A stretch of DNA of 64,000 bases from Porodaedalea pini (lineage: Eukaryota > Basidiomycota > Agaricomycetes > Hymenochaetales > Hymenochaetaceae), in the NCBI GenBank assembly GCA_002794775.1, contig NBAY01000005.1, positions 1,240,001-1,304,000 on the forward strand. Direction: 5' to 3'. Within the stretch, counting starts at the first letter, position 1. Every line of letters begins with the position of its first letter. The position numbers and the translations under genes are program-made. The notes below the pieces were generated by a model. The model did not search any database, was not told the DNA's origin, and saw nothing but the letters and a program-made list of their open reading frames with translations. Below, piece after piece: positions 46,860 to 59,876 of the stretch.

Positions 46860-47976
46860 TATCTCTATGTTCTCGAAATGGTAGAAAGGCACTCGCGCAA
46901 GCGTAGTAGGATCGGAGGCCAAGCTTGACCATTTCGAATTGATTGTTACGCACCTGCGCACCTCACGGTTAATGGGAAGGGCTTCCTTCGTTCACGTTCT
47001 CCCTCATCTGTACCATTCCGCATTATGAGACGCGCTTGCTGGAGAATGTTGGTATCGGGCGGGAAAGAAGGAGTTGATCTTAATTCATTGGCAAGCACTG
47101 TAGAATCATGTATTTCCACTAATGCTACTCGAACAGATGCTCATTGCTTATAGTTGTGCCTCGATTCAAATTCAATCACAGGCAGACTCTCCGCTCAACA
47201 TTCAGAAGTGTGCAAGTCCCTCAATATTCCCGTTTATTCAGAGTCAGGCCCTCTCAGCCTGTTCTGGCCACATCTTTGTTTGGTTTGTTCCTTACCTCTA
47301 CCAGGCTGCCTTATATGTTTGAATGCTGTACCGCTGCTGCCCTCTGTGTTGCGCCTGGAGAATTCGCCTTTCCTCCCGTCGCTCGCTTTTTCTGGTCGTA
47401 CCGCCGTTGGTCCTTAAAGTGACTGCTCATGACGATTAACATGCGCTTAACGTTAGGATGGCAACCCCTAGTGCATGTTAGATGCATGAAAGCACGTTCC
47501 TTCGCCAATTTCTTCAAGAGAACCTTCGCTGCTCGAAGCGGCAAAGAACTTATTATACTGTACATCCGAAGGCTTTCTAGTCTTCTTTGGAGTATTACTC
47601 CGTAGATATCGTAGTTATCCGGTTTGGCTGTGTCTTTCGTATCCACTTCCAAGCTCTTAATTTCTAGGTCTCTCATCTTCTCTTCTTTGACCAAGTAACA
47701 AATTGTACTGTATCAAAGGTTGCAAGGAAGAGCTAGCGTAATGGGTTTGAAGCCTAGTTATGCCCATCCCTTAATGTCTGTTAGTACTTTATTTGCTATC
47801 ACCTTCGCCTGATCAAAACGCCCAATTCAAGTTCGTACTAGGGAACCAAATACGGCCAAATAAGAAAACGCCGTGAGAGGGAATTGCCATGTAGGATAGG
47901 GGCGACACATTCCGTTAGTATTTTTTTCTTTCGGTAGTCATTCCGACCTCGACCTCTGAAGTTGATCGCATTCACA
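46860..47976. other. Intergenic, no gene supported
   Basis: A 127-codon minus frame at 47311-47694 starts MVKEEKMRDLEIKSLEVDTK and is charged and helical in composition, but shows no family and overlaps several plus frames. Otherwise nothing is seen. Confidence 0.4.
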
Positions 47977-48234
47977 ATGGCGCGTCGCTCTGCACCTCCA
48001 GGCTCCGGACCAGCTTATATGGCGCCTTCATTCGGCAGCGCTGCCTCGGCACCTAGGGGCCGTCTGAACGACGCAAACGCAAACGAATCATGGCTGTCGC
48101 GCGTGTACCGCGAGCAGATTGTCGCGCCGCAGTACTTGGCGGGTAACATCAGCATCCTCACGAGTGTCGCTCTCTTTGCGGGTGGCGTGTTTGCAACGCG
48201 ACAGTGGGGTGATGTCCTCACGGTCGGACTTTGA
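47977..48234 (+). CDS. Small single-pass membrane protein, Tom6-like
   Basis: An 85-residue protein starting MARRSAPPGSGPAYMAPSFG, with a Gly/Pro/Ala-rich N-terminus, a basic amphipathic segment (NESWLSRVYREQIVAPQYLA) and one C-terminal hydrophobic helix (NISILTSVALFAGGVFAT) before RQWGDVLTVGL. Size, tail-anchored topology and the short post-helix end resemble Tom6/Tom5-type subunits of the mitochondrial outer-membrane translocase. Similarity is at the level of layout, not a firm sequence match. It could be another small mitochondrial membrane protein. Confidence 0.6.
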   Translation: MARRSAPPGSGPAYMAPSFGSAASAPRGRLNDANANESWLSRVYREQIVAPQYLAGNISILTSVALFAGGVFATRQWGDVLTVGL

Positions 48235-49048
48235 GGCGTCTTGCTGCGGAAGTTTGTGATTCCAGTGCGTTGATGTCTTGTTTGTTCCGTTTTTCGATTG
48301 AGCTGACTGTGTGTTGATCAGATATGTTTCTTGGCGAAATTTACTCGTCTGAAGACTGGGGATGAACGCCGAGCTCTCTCCGCGACCTTCATCTCCTTTA
48401 TTGCCCTAGCATCCTTCCCATCCATGCACATGTATCAGTATCTTATCCGCTTCATGCAATTCGTTTAATGAGGCTAGCCAAGCTATTTCATCTCAAGCGC
48501 CGCAGCACTCGGTTATTAGCTAAGTTAGATCGTTCTTGAATGTCGCAAGTCACTGTTGGACCGCCAAGACGAAGGCGGCGTTGCTGGCGTTACGGTTGAC
48601 AGTCTACTCGGACAAAGACAAATGGTAATGCACACGGGCGATTCGCTAGACTCAAGGTGTACCTAAATGCACAGGACTGTTGATCCCTCAGGTGGAAGTC
48701 CAGCTGCGTACATAACATCAACTCCAACAAACGCACCCAGTGCGTGGAAAAAGCGTAGTTACGCTGCTCGCTTAACCGGCTAGCCTATCATAATTCGCTT
48801 GTTCCTCATTTTCTTTCGTCTACGATGGCTTCTCGTGCGTGCTTGGCGTTCTCGACAAGAGGCCAAGCCCCGCAACGTCACCCTTCCTTCAGGGAAGCAC
48901 GCTTGTTCTGTTCGAAAATGTCGCAGAGGTCGTGGCCATCTCTTGTTCTTGGCTTTGCTTTCGCCCCGCTGAAAGGACTACACTCAACTGCGTGCACTCA
49001 TTCGATTGCTCTTCAAGCATATTCCTGTACTTTCAACTGCCAGAACCA
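48235..49048. other. Intergenic and 5' region of the CaM-kinase-like gene
   Basis: Frames at 48825-49258 run into the kinase start and probably include its 5' UTR. No further gene seen. Confidence 0.45.
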
Positions 49049-50955
49049 ATGCCTCCATGGGTGAAGCTCGTCTACTCTATCAGGGACCTCCGGGATGCGT
49101 TCCGAAGTCAACCCTCGTCGTTTGAGAAAAAGAGGAATTATGAGTACCGACGCGTTGTCGGAAGAGGGACATTCGGGAAGGTCATGGTTCGTCTTTCAAT
49201 TTCACTCTGTGGTCATGAGTATTGTGCGCACGCTAAGACGGACTTGAATTACTGGTAGCACGCGACGTGGTACGACCCCAGCAGCTTGACCGATGAATGT
49301 GGCTTTGGAAGACGTTCTCCGAGGAAAACGGCAAAGAAGGACGTGGCGCTCAAGATCGTGAAGAAGTCGGTCCTGAAGAGAGTGGAGAAGGACATCGTGA
49401 CACTTGAGGTGAACATATTGCGCAGCCTAAATCATACGAATGTGGTGCGGCATGCTTTCCCGAGTTCTTTCATGATCCGCTGAATAATCTGCTGGATTTG
49501 TTTTTCTGATGTAGGTCAGGTTCTACGAGTGCTTCGAGTCACGCAACTGCTACTACATCTCGTTCGAGCTCGCTGCGGGCGGTGAGCTCTTCGACCGCCT
49601 CGTCGAGCGAGGTGGGAAGTTCACAGAAACCGATGCTAAAGCAGCTGTACGGTAAGATCACACACTCCTCTCAAGACCGTGCAAGAGCTTAGATTTATAC
49701 TAGCTCTATCCTACACGGCGTAGAATACTTACACACCAACGGAATCGTACACCATGATCTGAAGTGCGTCTTTTCATTCACTCAGACAAGTCATCACTCT
49801 AAGCTCTATTTGCAGACCGGAAAACATTCTCCTTCGGACAAGGGCGCCTGATGCAGATATTGTGCTTGCAGATTTTGGCGCGTACGTTCTCCGCGACGGT
49901 TCCCTCGCGACCTTATACTGACGAGTACTTGCAGGGCTCGACACGTCTTGTCCCCGACCAGCTGCTGTTCTGCGATACTGGGACGTACGACTATTCTCCG
50001 CCGGAGATCTTCACTCGCGAAGGGCATGGGACGAAACTCGATGTCTGGGCTGTCGGGTAGGCACCTTTCCCTTTTCATTGCTCTTCGATCAATGATATCA
50101 ATTGTGATATGGATATTCCGTCCGCCTGCTTCTTCTCTTGCATTATACAGCGTGATCACTCACGCAATCCTCTCTGGTATGATGCCTTTCCCAAACGAGA
50201 GCCTCGCCACCCTCAAGCAGGCTATCCTTCGTTGCGAACTCACCTTCGAAGGTCGCTACTGGGCAAAAGTATCCCCTACCGCAAAGGCCTTCGTTACGGC
50301 GCTCATACACGCCGAACAGGCAACTCGGCCCTCGGCTTCCGAAGCACTCGCGCACGCCTGGCTCTCACCAGAGTTAGAGGCGCAAGAGGAAGAGGAACCT
50401 CAAGGAGGAAGCAGAAGCGTAACGCGGGCAAAGGTGATGGCGAAGAGGAGCGTGCCCGACTTACCCGGCCTCCGCGAGAATTTCAACGCCGTTGCACGCG
50501 CTCGATGGCGCGTGGCGATCGACGGCGCCATTGCGGTGAATCGGTTACGTGAAGCAGGGGCTGTCGCAGGGCGTCGGCGCACACGCCTCGAGGCAGAGGA
50601 GCGCGAGCGGTCGAGGTCAAGATCTCGCGCGCGGAGTGCATATGCGGGCTTGGAGGGGGACGCAAACTCGGCAGAGAACCTGAAGGAGCTCGAGCGTCTC
50701 GTGTCTTCCGGAATTCTGTGCAAGAGCGCTATGCTGCAGCCGCGGCGACGGGGCGAGTCTAGCTCAACCTCAGCGGAGTCGGGTGATTCAGGCTCTGGGG
50801 TGTCTCGCGCGACTAGTCAGTCGACGGGGGCGACTTCGACAACGAGTGGGATGGAAGCCGATGATCTCGACAGCGAAGAGGCGCTCGGGTGGCGCACGTC
50901 CCTGTTGAGTCCCGAAATCGAGAGTTCTCTCAGACATTTTAGGAAATGTCAATGA
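49049..50955 (+). CDS. Calcium/calmodulin-dependent protein kinase-like
   Basis: Start chosen at [20 protein letters not shown], directly before the kinase fold. Motifs in order: glycine loop [14 protein letters not shown] lysine [37 protein letters not shown], catalytic loop [22 protein letters not shown], activation segment end [33 protein letters not shown], and [20 protein letters not shown]. After the fold, [20 protein letters not shown] resembles an autoinhibitory/calmodulin-binding helix, which suggests the CaMK group. The Ser-rich tail includes [23 protein letters not shown] replaces HRD. At least five introns are needed. One, inside the activation loop, fits the frame only with a weak GTTCTC donor. 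Confidence 0.82.
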
Positions 50956-51169
50956 GACCTTGAAACTGAAAGTTTTATGTAGCATTAGAAGTAGCGGTCT
51001 TAATATTAACCATCTTGTAAACCGATGGCTTCTTCCTCTTACTATATATATATGAGCATACGTGGGTCATTCAGTGACTATATGTTTTGCGTCTGCTGAT
51101 GGCACTAGAGTGGAAAAAATAAAGGGATAAGGAGTGAGGGAGGCAAAAAAGACGAGGCCGCACATCTGA

Positions 51170-51263
51170 CTCTCTGGCGGGGAGTCGAACCCCGCTTTCG
51201 CGCGTTCCTTGCATATCAAATTATAATGACAGGCGCGTGTACTAACCGATATACTACCAGAGA
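51170..51263 (-). tRNA. tRNA-Asp (GTC) with 22-nt intron
   Basis: On the minus strand the acceptor stem TCTCTGG pairs with CCAGAGA, followed by discriminator G as expected for tRNA-Asp. The D arm contains TAGTATATCGGTTAGTA. The anticodon stem CGCGC/GCGCG encloses loop CTGTCA-C with anticodon GTC; a 22-nt intron starts one base 3' of the anticodon, the canonical position. The T arm is GGGGTTCGACTCCCC. Confidence 0.95.
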
Positions 51264-51569
51264 TAGAATACAGTTGTTTAATGTCCGTACAGAAGGCCAT
51301 TTCAGCTACAGTTTTGGTTTCTCAAAATCAGTAAATTTACTGTAGCTACTATCTGCTGTACTTCATTTAGGTATACAAGTTCATAAGAATTAGCTAGCTG
51401 CTACCTTCTGCGAGGTAGAATTGTGGTTCTGGAGTGCCTAGAAATATGCAATTTGGTATAGCGCACTTCATGACTCAGCTTTCTTATAGGCGGTCTGTCG
51501 ACTCGGAGGTGCAGGATAATTTAGTGTGACAGCGATCTGCGTTCGAGTCGCACGCATTACACAGTCAAG

Positions 51570-51985
51570 TCGCTTGAGTCCGAGTTCGCCGCTCAAATCG
51601 AAACGGGCCATTTTATCGGGGAGGTGCTAACCATGTCTCTGCCGGAAGGTTCTCGACCGTGGTCGCCGAGTCTGGGTCTCAAGCACTTTGTTCTTCGCTG
51701 CGACCGTGTCTGAAATACTATATTGTTCTGGACGCAAATTAATCTGTGCACACTCTGAGTTATTTCTATCACGGGAGCTCTAGGAGAAGTATGAAAGGCC
51801 GATCCTAAAGCATACAGACTTTCTAGACCGGCTATTGATAGCCCGGTAAAAGAGGCTACGTTTCGTGCCCTTGAACTATATCATCTCGTAACATCTATTC
51901 GCTTGCAGCCTTTGGAGTCCGCTGAGAGCTCCGGTCCGCGTCCGCATTTGGTGCGCCGACGTTGCGCAACGCAGAGTAAAGTGGG
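51570..51985 (+). repeat. Diverged dispersed repeat, copy 1
   Basis: Matches 61845-62270 in reverse orientation with scattered differences. Shared landmarks are GGTCGCCGAGTCTG, GAGTTATTTC-type sequence, GGGAGCTCTAGG, CCTAAAGCAT, TTCGTGCCCT and GCGCCGACGT or variants. No coding frame or termini could be fixed, so the element type is unknown. Confidence 0.6.
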
Positions 51986-52662
51986 AAGTATCACATTTGC
52001 TGGCTTGGATTGTATACTCCAACACTCTAACTTTCTGGCTCATATCATATGATGCAATGATCTTTGTGAAAGTCGAGATCCTCATGATCTGCATTGTGTG
52101 AGTCCGCCGTCTATCCTGGGCTGTTTCGAGGTGCGTGGCAGCGTCGTGGATGTGGGACCTGCAAGTCTCTTTTCTTACTGTATCCGACTGCGCCCATGGG
52201 CTTATCATCTTCATGGATTTGGATAGTGTGGATTCTACTTTTACGAGAATTCTTGGATCCCGGTGGTTCCCCCATTATTTCAAACTTCTCCTAGCCCCAC
52301 TGTGGGTACGCTCGGCCGCCTCCAAGCAAACGGGGAGCCTCGCTGTTGGACAAAATAGGGACAGAGGAAACCGGCCACGCTCCAATCACAAATGTAACAT
52401 ATCAATTGACAAAGCAATTCAGTCCCGCCGCGGCCCACGCTAATCACTATTGGAGTCGATCAGGAACGATTTGAATGCATTTATATTGTTTGAATGTATG
52501 CGTTCTCGCGACGCGTCGGGGGGTGGATTGGATACCAGGATAGGTGGCCCGCATCTTCCATTATTTTGAGAGAACCGAGTTTTTCTTCGCCGAAGCTACC
52601 GGGAATTCGCTTCAGTGCGGAGCGCTGATCCTGCGTCCCAGTCGCGCGTCTTTACTTCCAAG

Positions 52663-52690
52663 TTCCACTTCCACTTCCACTTCCACTTCC
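52663..52690. repeat. TTCCAC hexamer microsatellite
   Basis: About 4.7 tandem copies of TTCCAC. Confidence 0.9.
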
Positions 52691-53732
52691 GAGTCGTTGG
52701 GGATCACTACTCGTCTTCAAGTCGTCAAGCCAAAGCCGGTTAGAAGGAGCCCCGGCCGGGACGTACTTGAACCAAAAAGAAAAGGTCGTAGGCCATAACC
52801 ATAATGATCTCGTCATCCCGCCCTGCTGCTGGTGTGTGATGCATTCTCGTTTCGTCGAGTTCATTTGATACGGATTTCTGATTGTGTTGCGCCGGAGTCG
52901 GACAGCGCGTCCCGCAACTGGACACGCAGTCTGCCAGGGCCCCCGGGTGTGTGCGATGTCTCGCGGACGCGCGCTGGCTCGCTCGCTCAGGAATGCGAGT
53001 TTAGGTTTCTCAGCTACTCGGCGCCGGCGGGCGTTGCGACGGTTTTCATTGGAATGTAGGGTAAGCGGCCCGCCGGGAGGGGAAGAACTCCAGATTTTCT
53101 GGGCCCAGCGCGCCAACGTGACCTCATTGCAATTGCTCCTCAGTTTGTGCCTGTCGACGTGGTGAAGCTCCAGTCGCCGGAGCACCCGTCCAAATGGCAA
53201 CGGCTTCTGAATCTGAATCCGCCCTCGACGTGCCGGAGGCTTCCCACTGGCCGAAAGCTAGCAGTTTATCACGAGCGAGAAGCACGAGAAAGCGACGGGG
53301 CCCGAGAGCGTGCGTCTCGTCTCGTCTCTCCGGTGCTTCGTGCGATTCGTATGTTCCTTTGCGCGCTAGTCTCTGTGTCTACTCTTTGCATCTGTCTTCC
53401 GCCTCTCCAAGACTATGCCGAACCGGGGAGTAGAACTCGGCTTGGCGACTGGCGGACTCCACCCCGGCCGGCGCCGCGCGCGCGTGCAAACGCGCATCTT
53501 TGCGGTCGCGCGTCTGGCCAAAGACCGGGGGCCAGGGTGTGCTTGCGACTGGCTATGACGTCCGCTCTCTCCGCCTCCACAGACGCGCGTGTGTGCTCCG
53601 GTGTCGTACTGGCGCTGACGTCGTCGAACCATCATCTCATCTCACCCACAAGGTTCTGGTCCGAATGAAACAATCCATCAGCTCAGGTACAAAGCCGCGT
53701 TGGCAGCATTAATATTTCCCGCATACAGCCTG

Positions 53733-53789
53733 CGTCTCCATCTCCATCTCCGTCTCCATCTCCGTCTCCATCTCCATCTCCATCTCCGG
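53733..53789. repeat. TCTCCA/TCTCCG hexamer minisatellite
   Basis: About nine tandem hexamers alternating TCTCCA and TCTCCG, grading into GGTCCGCC. Confidence 0.9.
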
Positions 53790-54652
53790 GTCCGCCTCCG
53801 TCTTCAGTGCCGGATCCGGCACGCAATGTGCGATGTTGCGTGAGTTCAGAGTTTGTGTATGTACGCCCAATAATAGTGATAGTGATAGTAAGTAGGCCTA
53901 GGGTGTTTAGGTGCGCGTCGATCCCGATCATATCTTCCATTTTCCATTCGGCCAGGTTTGATATCCGTGTTCCCAGGCTTGTGTGTATGTGTGTCGAGCG
54001 GAAGCTTTTGCGTTAAGGTGCGGGACGTAACACATTTCGACATTTCGACCGCGAACATCAAAGTCTGGGTTTCCCTTATTCTTGTTGGACGATCCATCCA
54101 GCCGTTCGGGCGTTCCTTGAATTCTCGAATCATGGAAAACTCTAAAGCGGAGAAAAGGAAAATGGGAAACGGAGGGAGGCGCAGGATTCGGTCAAGTTGC
54201 CGAATGCCAAGCGCGTTTATTCTTGCCGCTGCGCCAGGGGGAAAGCAAAGCTCAGAAGTCAGAATGGGGGGTAGATTGTATATGGGCGGAGGACGGAGGA
54301 CGTAGTACGATGCGTCTTTCCTTTACCCCGTTCACCACCATCATCATCTGGTCCCAAGGTCTTTTTCAAGCAGTGCAACAATGCGGCAAGAACGTTTCTT
54401 CTCTCCGCTGCTCCTCTCCGCGTTCAGACCGCCCCTATGTCCTTCGACGCCTTCCTCGCGCGCCCATCATCCGTTTCGTGCCTCGCGAACCTCAGGCCAG
54501 CGGGCTTCTCAAGCCTGATCCGCCGCCCCCTCGCCCCTTCCTTGAACGTCATACGCAACGCGCATCCGCCCCACCCATCTGGCTAAATCGTTCGTTTATT
54601 ATGAATGGCCGCTGTCGACTGTATTGACTTGCCACAAACGGAATATAGGCTT

Positions 54653-54855
54653 TCGAATCGAATCGAATCGAAATGAATTAATGAATTCATTTCATTCGTC
54701 TCATATCAATATGTGTATAGATATAGATATAGATATGTCCATACATGAAATCATATCTGGCATGAATGAATTGGAAGGGGAATCAGCCTCGGTTTAGAGT
54801 TGAAACACAGCAAGCCCAGTGCACTCGTACATTGTATATTGTATATTGTATATCC
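54653..54855. repeat. Cluster of short tandem repeats
   Basis: Three separate short arrays: TCGAA x4 at about 54653-54672, TATAGA x3 at about 54715-54735, and ATTGTAT x3 at about 54831-54853. Confidence 0.8.
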
Positions 54856-57468
54856 ACTCTGATCAATCCGTGTTTTTTTCTGGAGTATATAGGGAATCAG
54901 GATCCGCGGTCTGTTAAACTAAGTTAAAATCGGCCTAATCACTGGTGGGCGGAATAGGAGTGAATTGTCTCTAGGCAGCGCGATCGAAACCCGAGACTGA
55001 AACTGGGGGATAAGATTAGAGCGGAACAGGGAATTGGACACGGAGACACGGGAAACAGCACCCCGTTCCCCTTCTTTCGTTACGCGTCGCCATCAGAAAA
55101 GAAAGGGAAAGAAATTAAAGAGGAAAAAGCGCGTTCTGTCGGCTGTCGGCTGTCGCCAACCATCTCGCGCCCATGCAGATCCCATAAGGCAAAAAAGCAA
55201 GCCGGACCTTCGCCGCCGTTCGGCACTTCCGAAGTTTCAAACTCCGCGATGCTTTCCAGATCGTGGATTTGAAAATGCGGGGGATGGACGGGACGAGTGG
55301 CGTTAGGATTTCTGGTAACTTGCGGCAGGCTGACTGAGTGACCTGACACTGACAGCGTAGCCAGCGACTCAGGTCCAATCATCATATTAATATTCATATC
55401 CAAATTATCCTTATGAGGGAGCGACGAGCCGGGATCGCCGGACGTGGGTGCATTAATCATCATGAGACGCGAAGCTATGTGCTATTTCCTCAGCGCGCAA
55501 TCATTCGCGAAGGTCGCTGGATTGCTATGCCCAGCATGCAGTGCGAATTCAGCCAACTTGAAGGCAGACACTTGCTAGTGCAGAGCCTGAGGGTATGTTT
55601 CGATAGACACTTACAAGCGCAGAAACAACGCTCGGAAGGAAGCGGACGCGCGAGGACGCCTCGATCGACAGGTATCGCGAATCGAAAACATTAACATTAA
55701 TATTGGGAAGCACTGAAAGAGAGCTGACTTGGATAAAAACACAAACAAAACACAAAATATGATAAATGTCGTTTTGCATCACGCTTCTGCGCTTCTTGCC
55801 TTCTGTGGCATGCGCGTGTCGGCGGAAAATGAGATTAAGGAGAGAGAAGGGGGCCACGGGGTCCGCCGACGTAGAGGTTGCGACGTGTGAGCGGTTGCGG
55901 TGATGGCCATGCCGCGATGTGATGCGATGACTGGGCCGTCACTCGGCGTCTGCCACCATGTCTTCGAGACTTGCCTTCGTGGAACCGCACCGCGAGAAAA
56001 TGCGCGCACAAAGCCAGCGAAAGGAAGGAGAAAAGGGTTAGGAAATAGGGGAGCGGGAGAAGAGATGGCCGTGCGTGCGTGCGCGCGCGGGAGAAGAGAA
56101 GGGAAAAAGAAAACGCGTTGTTGAAGAGATATTGGAGTTGAGCTTGAAAGTTGAAGCTGAACGGCCGAGTACTAGTCACCCCGTGGGGTCGTGCGTCCGT
56201 GCGAATTTCGGGATCTTTGAGAATATACGGAAAAGGAAGTGTTGGCCCTGATCGGAGCCGGAAGATGCCCCGAGTTGGTTGACGAGGGACGGACAAGGAT
56301 GGGAAATATTGAAATATTAATCCTCGACGTGAGTCCAGTACTAGTCCATATTATTCCACACGAGAGAGAAAGGTCGTCGCCAGCAACATACTCTGCGAGG
56401 ATAGATCAAAGGATCGTATCATCAGCTGCTCCTGTACGCGCTTATGGCATCCCACTCCCCAGCTCCTCCGCGTCACGGGCGGTGATTCGTATCTGCTTTA
56501 ACTCCCTTCGTTCTTCTCTCAACTCTCGAGCTGGGCCCTGAACTCAGCCAGACGGACGCGTCCCCTTCGCCCCTCCTTACCCGCGAAGGACAGCCGGCTC
56601 TCACAGAAACAGACTAGATCGAGATCGAGGCCGAGGTTCTTTTATTCCCTTCCCGCCAGAGCCAGAAGAAAACGCGAAAAGCGAAAAGCGAACGAATACG
56701 AACACGAACGAACGAACGAGCACGAGAAACGAAGACGAAGCGCCCGGGTTCGCGCGCGGGGCTTTAAACCCAGAGACTCGTCGACGGGCGCACGCTTCCT
56801 CTCTCCTTCTCCCTCTGTCTCCTCTGACTCTCTCCTGCTCCTGCTCTGTGCTGTTCTGCGCTGTTCTGCTCTCCGTGCTCCTGCCAATCCTCTCCTGGCC
56901 ACTCAGTGAACGCACCGAATCCAGGCGGTCACTGCCATCTCGGGCCTACCCATCCCATCGACTCCTGTCTCACCACCCAGGACCTCCTCGTCGCCTCCTT
57001 TCGTCTCGCGTCTCTCCCCTCTCCCCCCACCAGCCAAAAGTGGAAGTAGGACGTGTCTCACCTCGCCCCCTTGTCGCGCAGGTCACGCATCCAACCCGTG
57101 CTCCGCTCCCCATTCCCCGTGCCCCCCTCGTGATTCGCCAACCGCGCCAACGAATCAGCTCCGCAGCGCGTCTAGTCTTCTCGCAACGTGTCTATCACCC
57201 CCCCTCTCTCGCGCAATAACATAGCATACACCCCGGCGCCATCGACACGCTGGCGCTCCACCTCCCCTTCCCCCTCGAGCGCGCCCCGCCCCCTCCGCCC
57301 CTCTCCTCTCTCAATTCCCTCGCCTCGCTCAACTCTCTCTCCTCCCTCTCGTCGTCGCTCTCCCCCTTCTCGCCCCCTTCCCCCTTCTCCCCGATTTCCC
57401 CACACTTCGCCGCTCCGGTTGACAACATCATCCCCGGATCCGGACCCGTCGCGGGACAAGCAGCGCAC

Positions 57469-59876
57469 ATGACCACCACCCCCGTCCGCGCCGGGCGGCA
57501 CGGCAACGGCAGCGGCGGCTCGCACCAACACCAACAACATAGCGGAAGCCCGTACGCCTATCGCGAGAGGGACTCGCCCCCTGAGCGCGGGCACGACCAC
57601 GAAATCGAACACGATATTGGACACGGGGAGGAACACCATGATGTGGATGTGGACGTCGATGAGCAGGAGGATGCGGAGATGGGTGCGTTCTGTCTCTCTG
57701 TCTCTTCCTTTTAATTCTACTGACTTCTTTCATCTCCCTTTCTCCTCGCTCGTACGCATATGCGTACCCAGACGACGCCTCTTCCTCCGCAGCGCTCATC
57801 GCGCAGACGCTCAACGCAGATGGCACGCCCAAGCGGCCCATGAACGCATTCATGATATTTGCACGCCGGCGGCGCCCGCAGGTGAGCGCCGCGAACCAGA
57901 TGATGCGCACCGGCGAGATCAGCAAGATTTTGAGTCGGGAGTGGGGCGGGATGGCAATGGTGAGTGCGGGAGATTTTTTTTAGTTCTCTTTTTTTTTCTT
58001 TACTTTTCTGCGGCTCCCTATTTTACTGCGCCTTCTTCCTGTGAGCCAAAGCAGCTTAACGACCTGAAACCATGCTCGTTTCGTCTCCGCGCTTCATTCC
58101 TGATTTTATGCGAATTTTTTGTCTAATTCTCTGTAAAAACAGAGCGAAAAACAATTCTATTTGGACCAGGCCAAAAAGCTCAAAGACGCGTTCAATAACA
58201 AGTACCCGGACTACGTATATCGTCGACGACCGAACAATTCGCGACGGCGACGACGGGCAGACTCGGGTTCGAGCTCCGTCCCCGGCGCTATGCGCGGCGT
58301 GGGCGGGCAGGGTGTGGACCACCCCCTATCGGCATCAGACCAATCCGAGCAGGAGATGGAGGCGCATGAACGCGATGAGCATGCGTCGTTCGATCCGGGG
58401 TCGCCTGTTGATTATCGTGCAGGAGGAGGGGGTGGAGGAGGAATACCGGGACATTTGGGATATTCGGATATTGTTGTGCATCCTGCGACGACGGTCGGGC
58501 CGACGAGTGGGACGCACCCTGCGCTGTCGCTCAGCGGACTTTCCTCCCTAGGATCACTCTCTGGCCCTCATCCCAACGCGAATGCAAGTGGAGGCGGTGG
58601 CCTGGCGCCCCCAAATGCGTACGGACGCGCGCCATTTACGCCGCTGTCAGCGTCGACGAGTTCCGGTACGGGAACGAGTGCGGGAGGCTCGGAGCACCAG
58701 CCCGTGTCCCCGCTTTCGCCGTACGCGCGCTATTCGCCGTACTCGCCCATCACACCCGCCACTAGCGCCGGCTCTGGCTTTGGGGCGGGGTCGTACGGAC
58801 AGTCGGGTTCCGCACACTCGTACACGGAGAATGACTTTGGGCATGCGAATGGAACGGGGAATGGAGCAGGGAACGGAGCGCATGCGCCTCCGCGCCTGTC
58901 GACGCTCGATTGGCCGTCTGAGCACCAGCACCACCACTCCGCGCACCAGCAACAACAACACCAGCAGCAGCCGCACTCGGCGTACCCGCACTCGCCCGCG
59001 GACCCGTCACCGCACGCGAATCTCTGGGGCTCGCGTTTCGAACGTGCCCCATCGAGTGCGGGGGCGGCTTCGGGGGCGGGGGCGGCGTCATGGCCACTCT
59101 CGGGCCTGTCAACCGCAAACTTACCCCCGCCCTCCGGGTCGGCGCGTGCACGCCTCGGCTCGGGAGGTGGCCTGGGACTGAATCTCAGTCTCGGGACGTC
59201 ATCTGCTTCCGCGCTGGGTCAGAGCCAGGGCCAGGGACACGGGCATGGGCACGGACAGGGCCAGAATCAGAGTCAGGCCCAGGGGCGTCCAAAGGAGTAC
59301 AAGGAGCTCTTCAACCCCGCGCCGCCACCGCCGGCGTCGGCATCGGGTCCGGGATTGGCGAAGAGGGAGCGCGCGTGGTCGACGACGCCGAGCAACGCGA
59401 GTGGGTCAAGCGCGTCGCCGAATGCAGGCGGCGCGCAGACGCAGTTCCCGACGCTGACGGAGCCGTTCCATCCGGGTCAGCAACACCAGCAACACAACCG
59501 CAACGCGTCTTCTGCGGGCTCGAGCCCCTCTGTGGGGTTCACGCGCTCGGGAGGAAGTGGAGGGCCAGGTGATCTTGCAGATATGTACGACCCGCCACAG
59601 CCGCAGAGCGCGTACCCCATCTCGCCGATCAGCCCGTACGCGCACAATCAGAGTCACGGGCAAAGTCAGAGCCAGAATCATAGCCAGAGCCAGAGTCAGA
59701 GTCAGGGAGTGCGGTCGACGCTGCTACATCCAATCGCGACGTTTGGCGCGGGTGCGGGTGCGGGTAGTCTGAGCCCCAGGGACGTGTCGCCGCTGAGTGC
59801 GGTGAGCCCGCATTCGGCGGTGTCGCATGCGGGAGGAGGCGGTGGGTACTGGGGTGAACGGCTATCGGAGCGGTGA
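57469..59876 (+). CDS. SOX-type HMG-box transcription factor with long low-complexity tail
   Basis: The safe start is MTTTPVRAGRHGNGSGGSHQ. The same frame is open upstream to 57220 with plausible residues (GPVAGQAAH just before the Met), so a further 5' exon is likely. A GTGCGT...CCAG intron joins to DDASSSAALIAQTLNADG. The HMG box follows: TPKRPMNAFMIFARRRRPQV, SAANQMMRTGEISKILSREW, then after a second intron SEKQFYLDQAKKLKDAFNNK, YPDYVYRRRPNNSRRRRR. This matches sequence-specific (SOX/Ste11-like) HMG proteins, which bend DNA at AT-rich sites and in fungi often control mating or fruiting. The remaining 530 or so residues are Gly/Ser/Gln/His/Pro-rich, with runs such as GQGHGHGHGQGQNQSQAQ. The regulatory target is not known from this window. 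Confidence 0.88.

Larger units (their letters stand above)
51986..57468. other. Gene-poor 5.5-kb region upstream of the HMG-box gene
   Basis: No supported gene. GC-rich chance frames occur on both strands at 52.65-53.7 kb. Simple repeats are listed separately. From about 56.4 kb the plus strand becomes strongly pyrimidine-rich, as in many fungal promoters. 5' exons or UTR of the HMG gene may lie at 56.85-57.47 kb. Confidence 0.5.

Noticed and set aside
51500..51560. tRNA-like B box (GTTCGAGTC) near 51540
   Set aside because: No matching A box at the right spacing and no acceptor stem.
52652..53668. Long GC-rich frames on both strands (182 and 173 codons)
   Set aside because: They overlap in opposite directions, contain simple repeats and show no domain. 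GC-rich DNA gives long chance frames.
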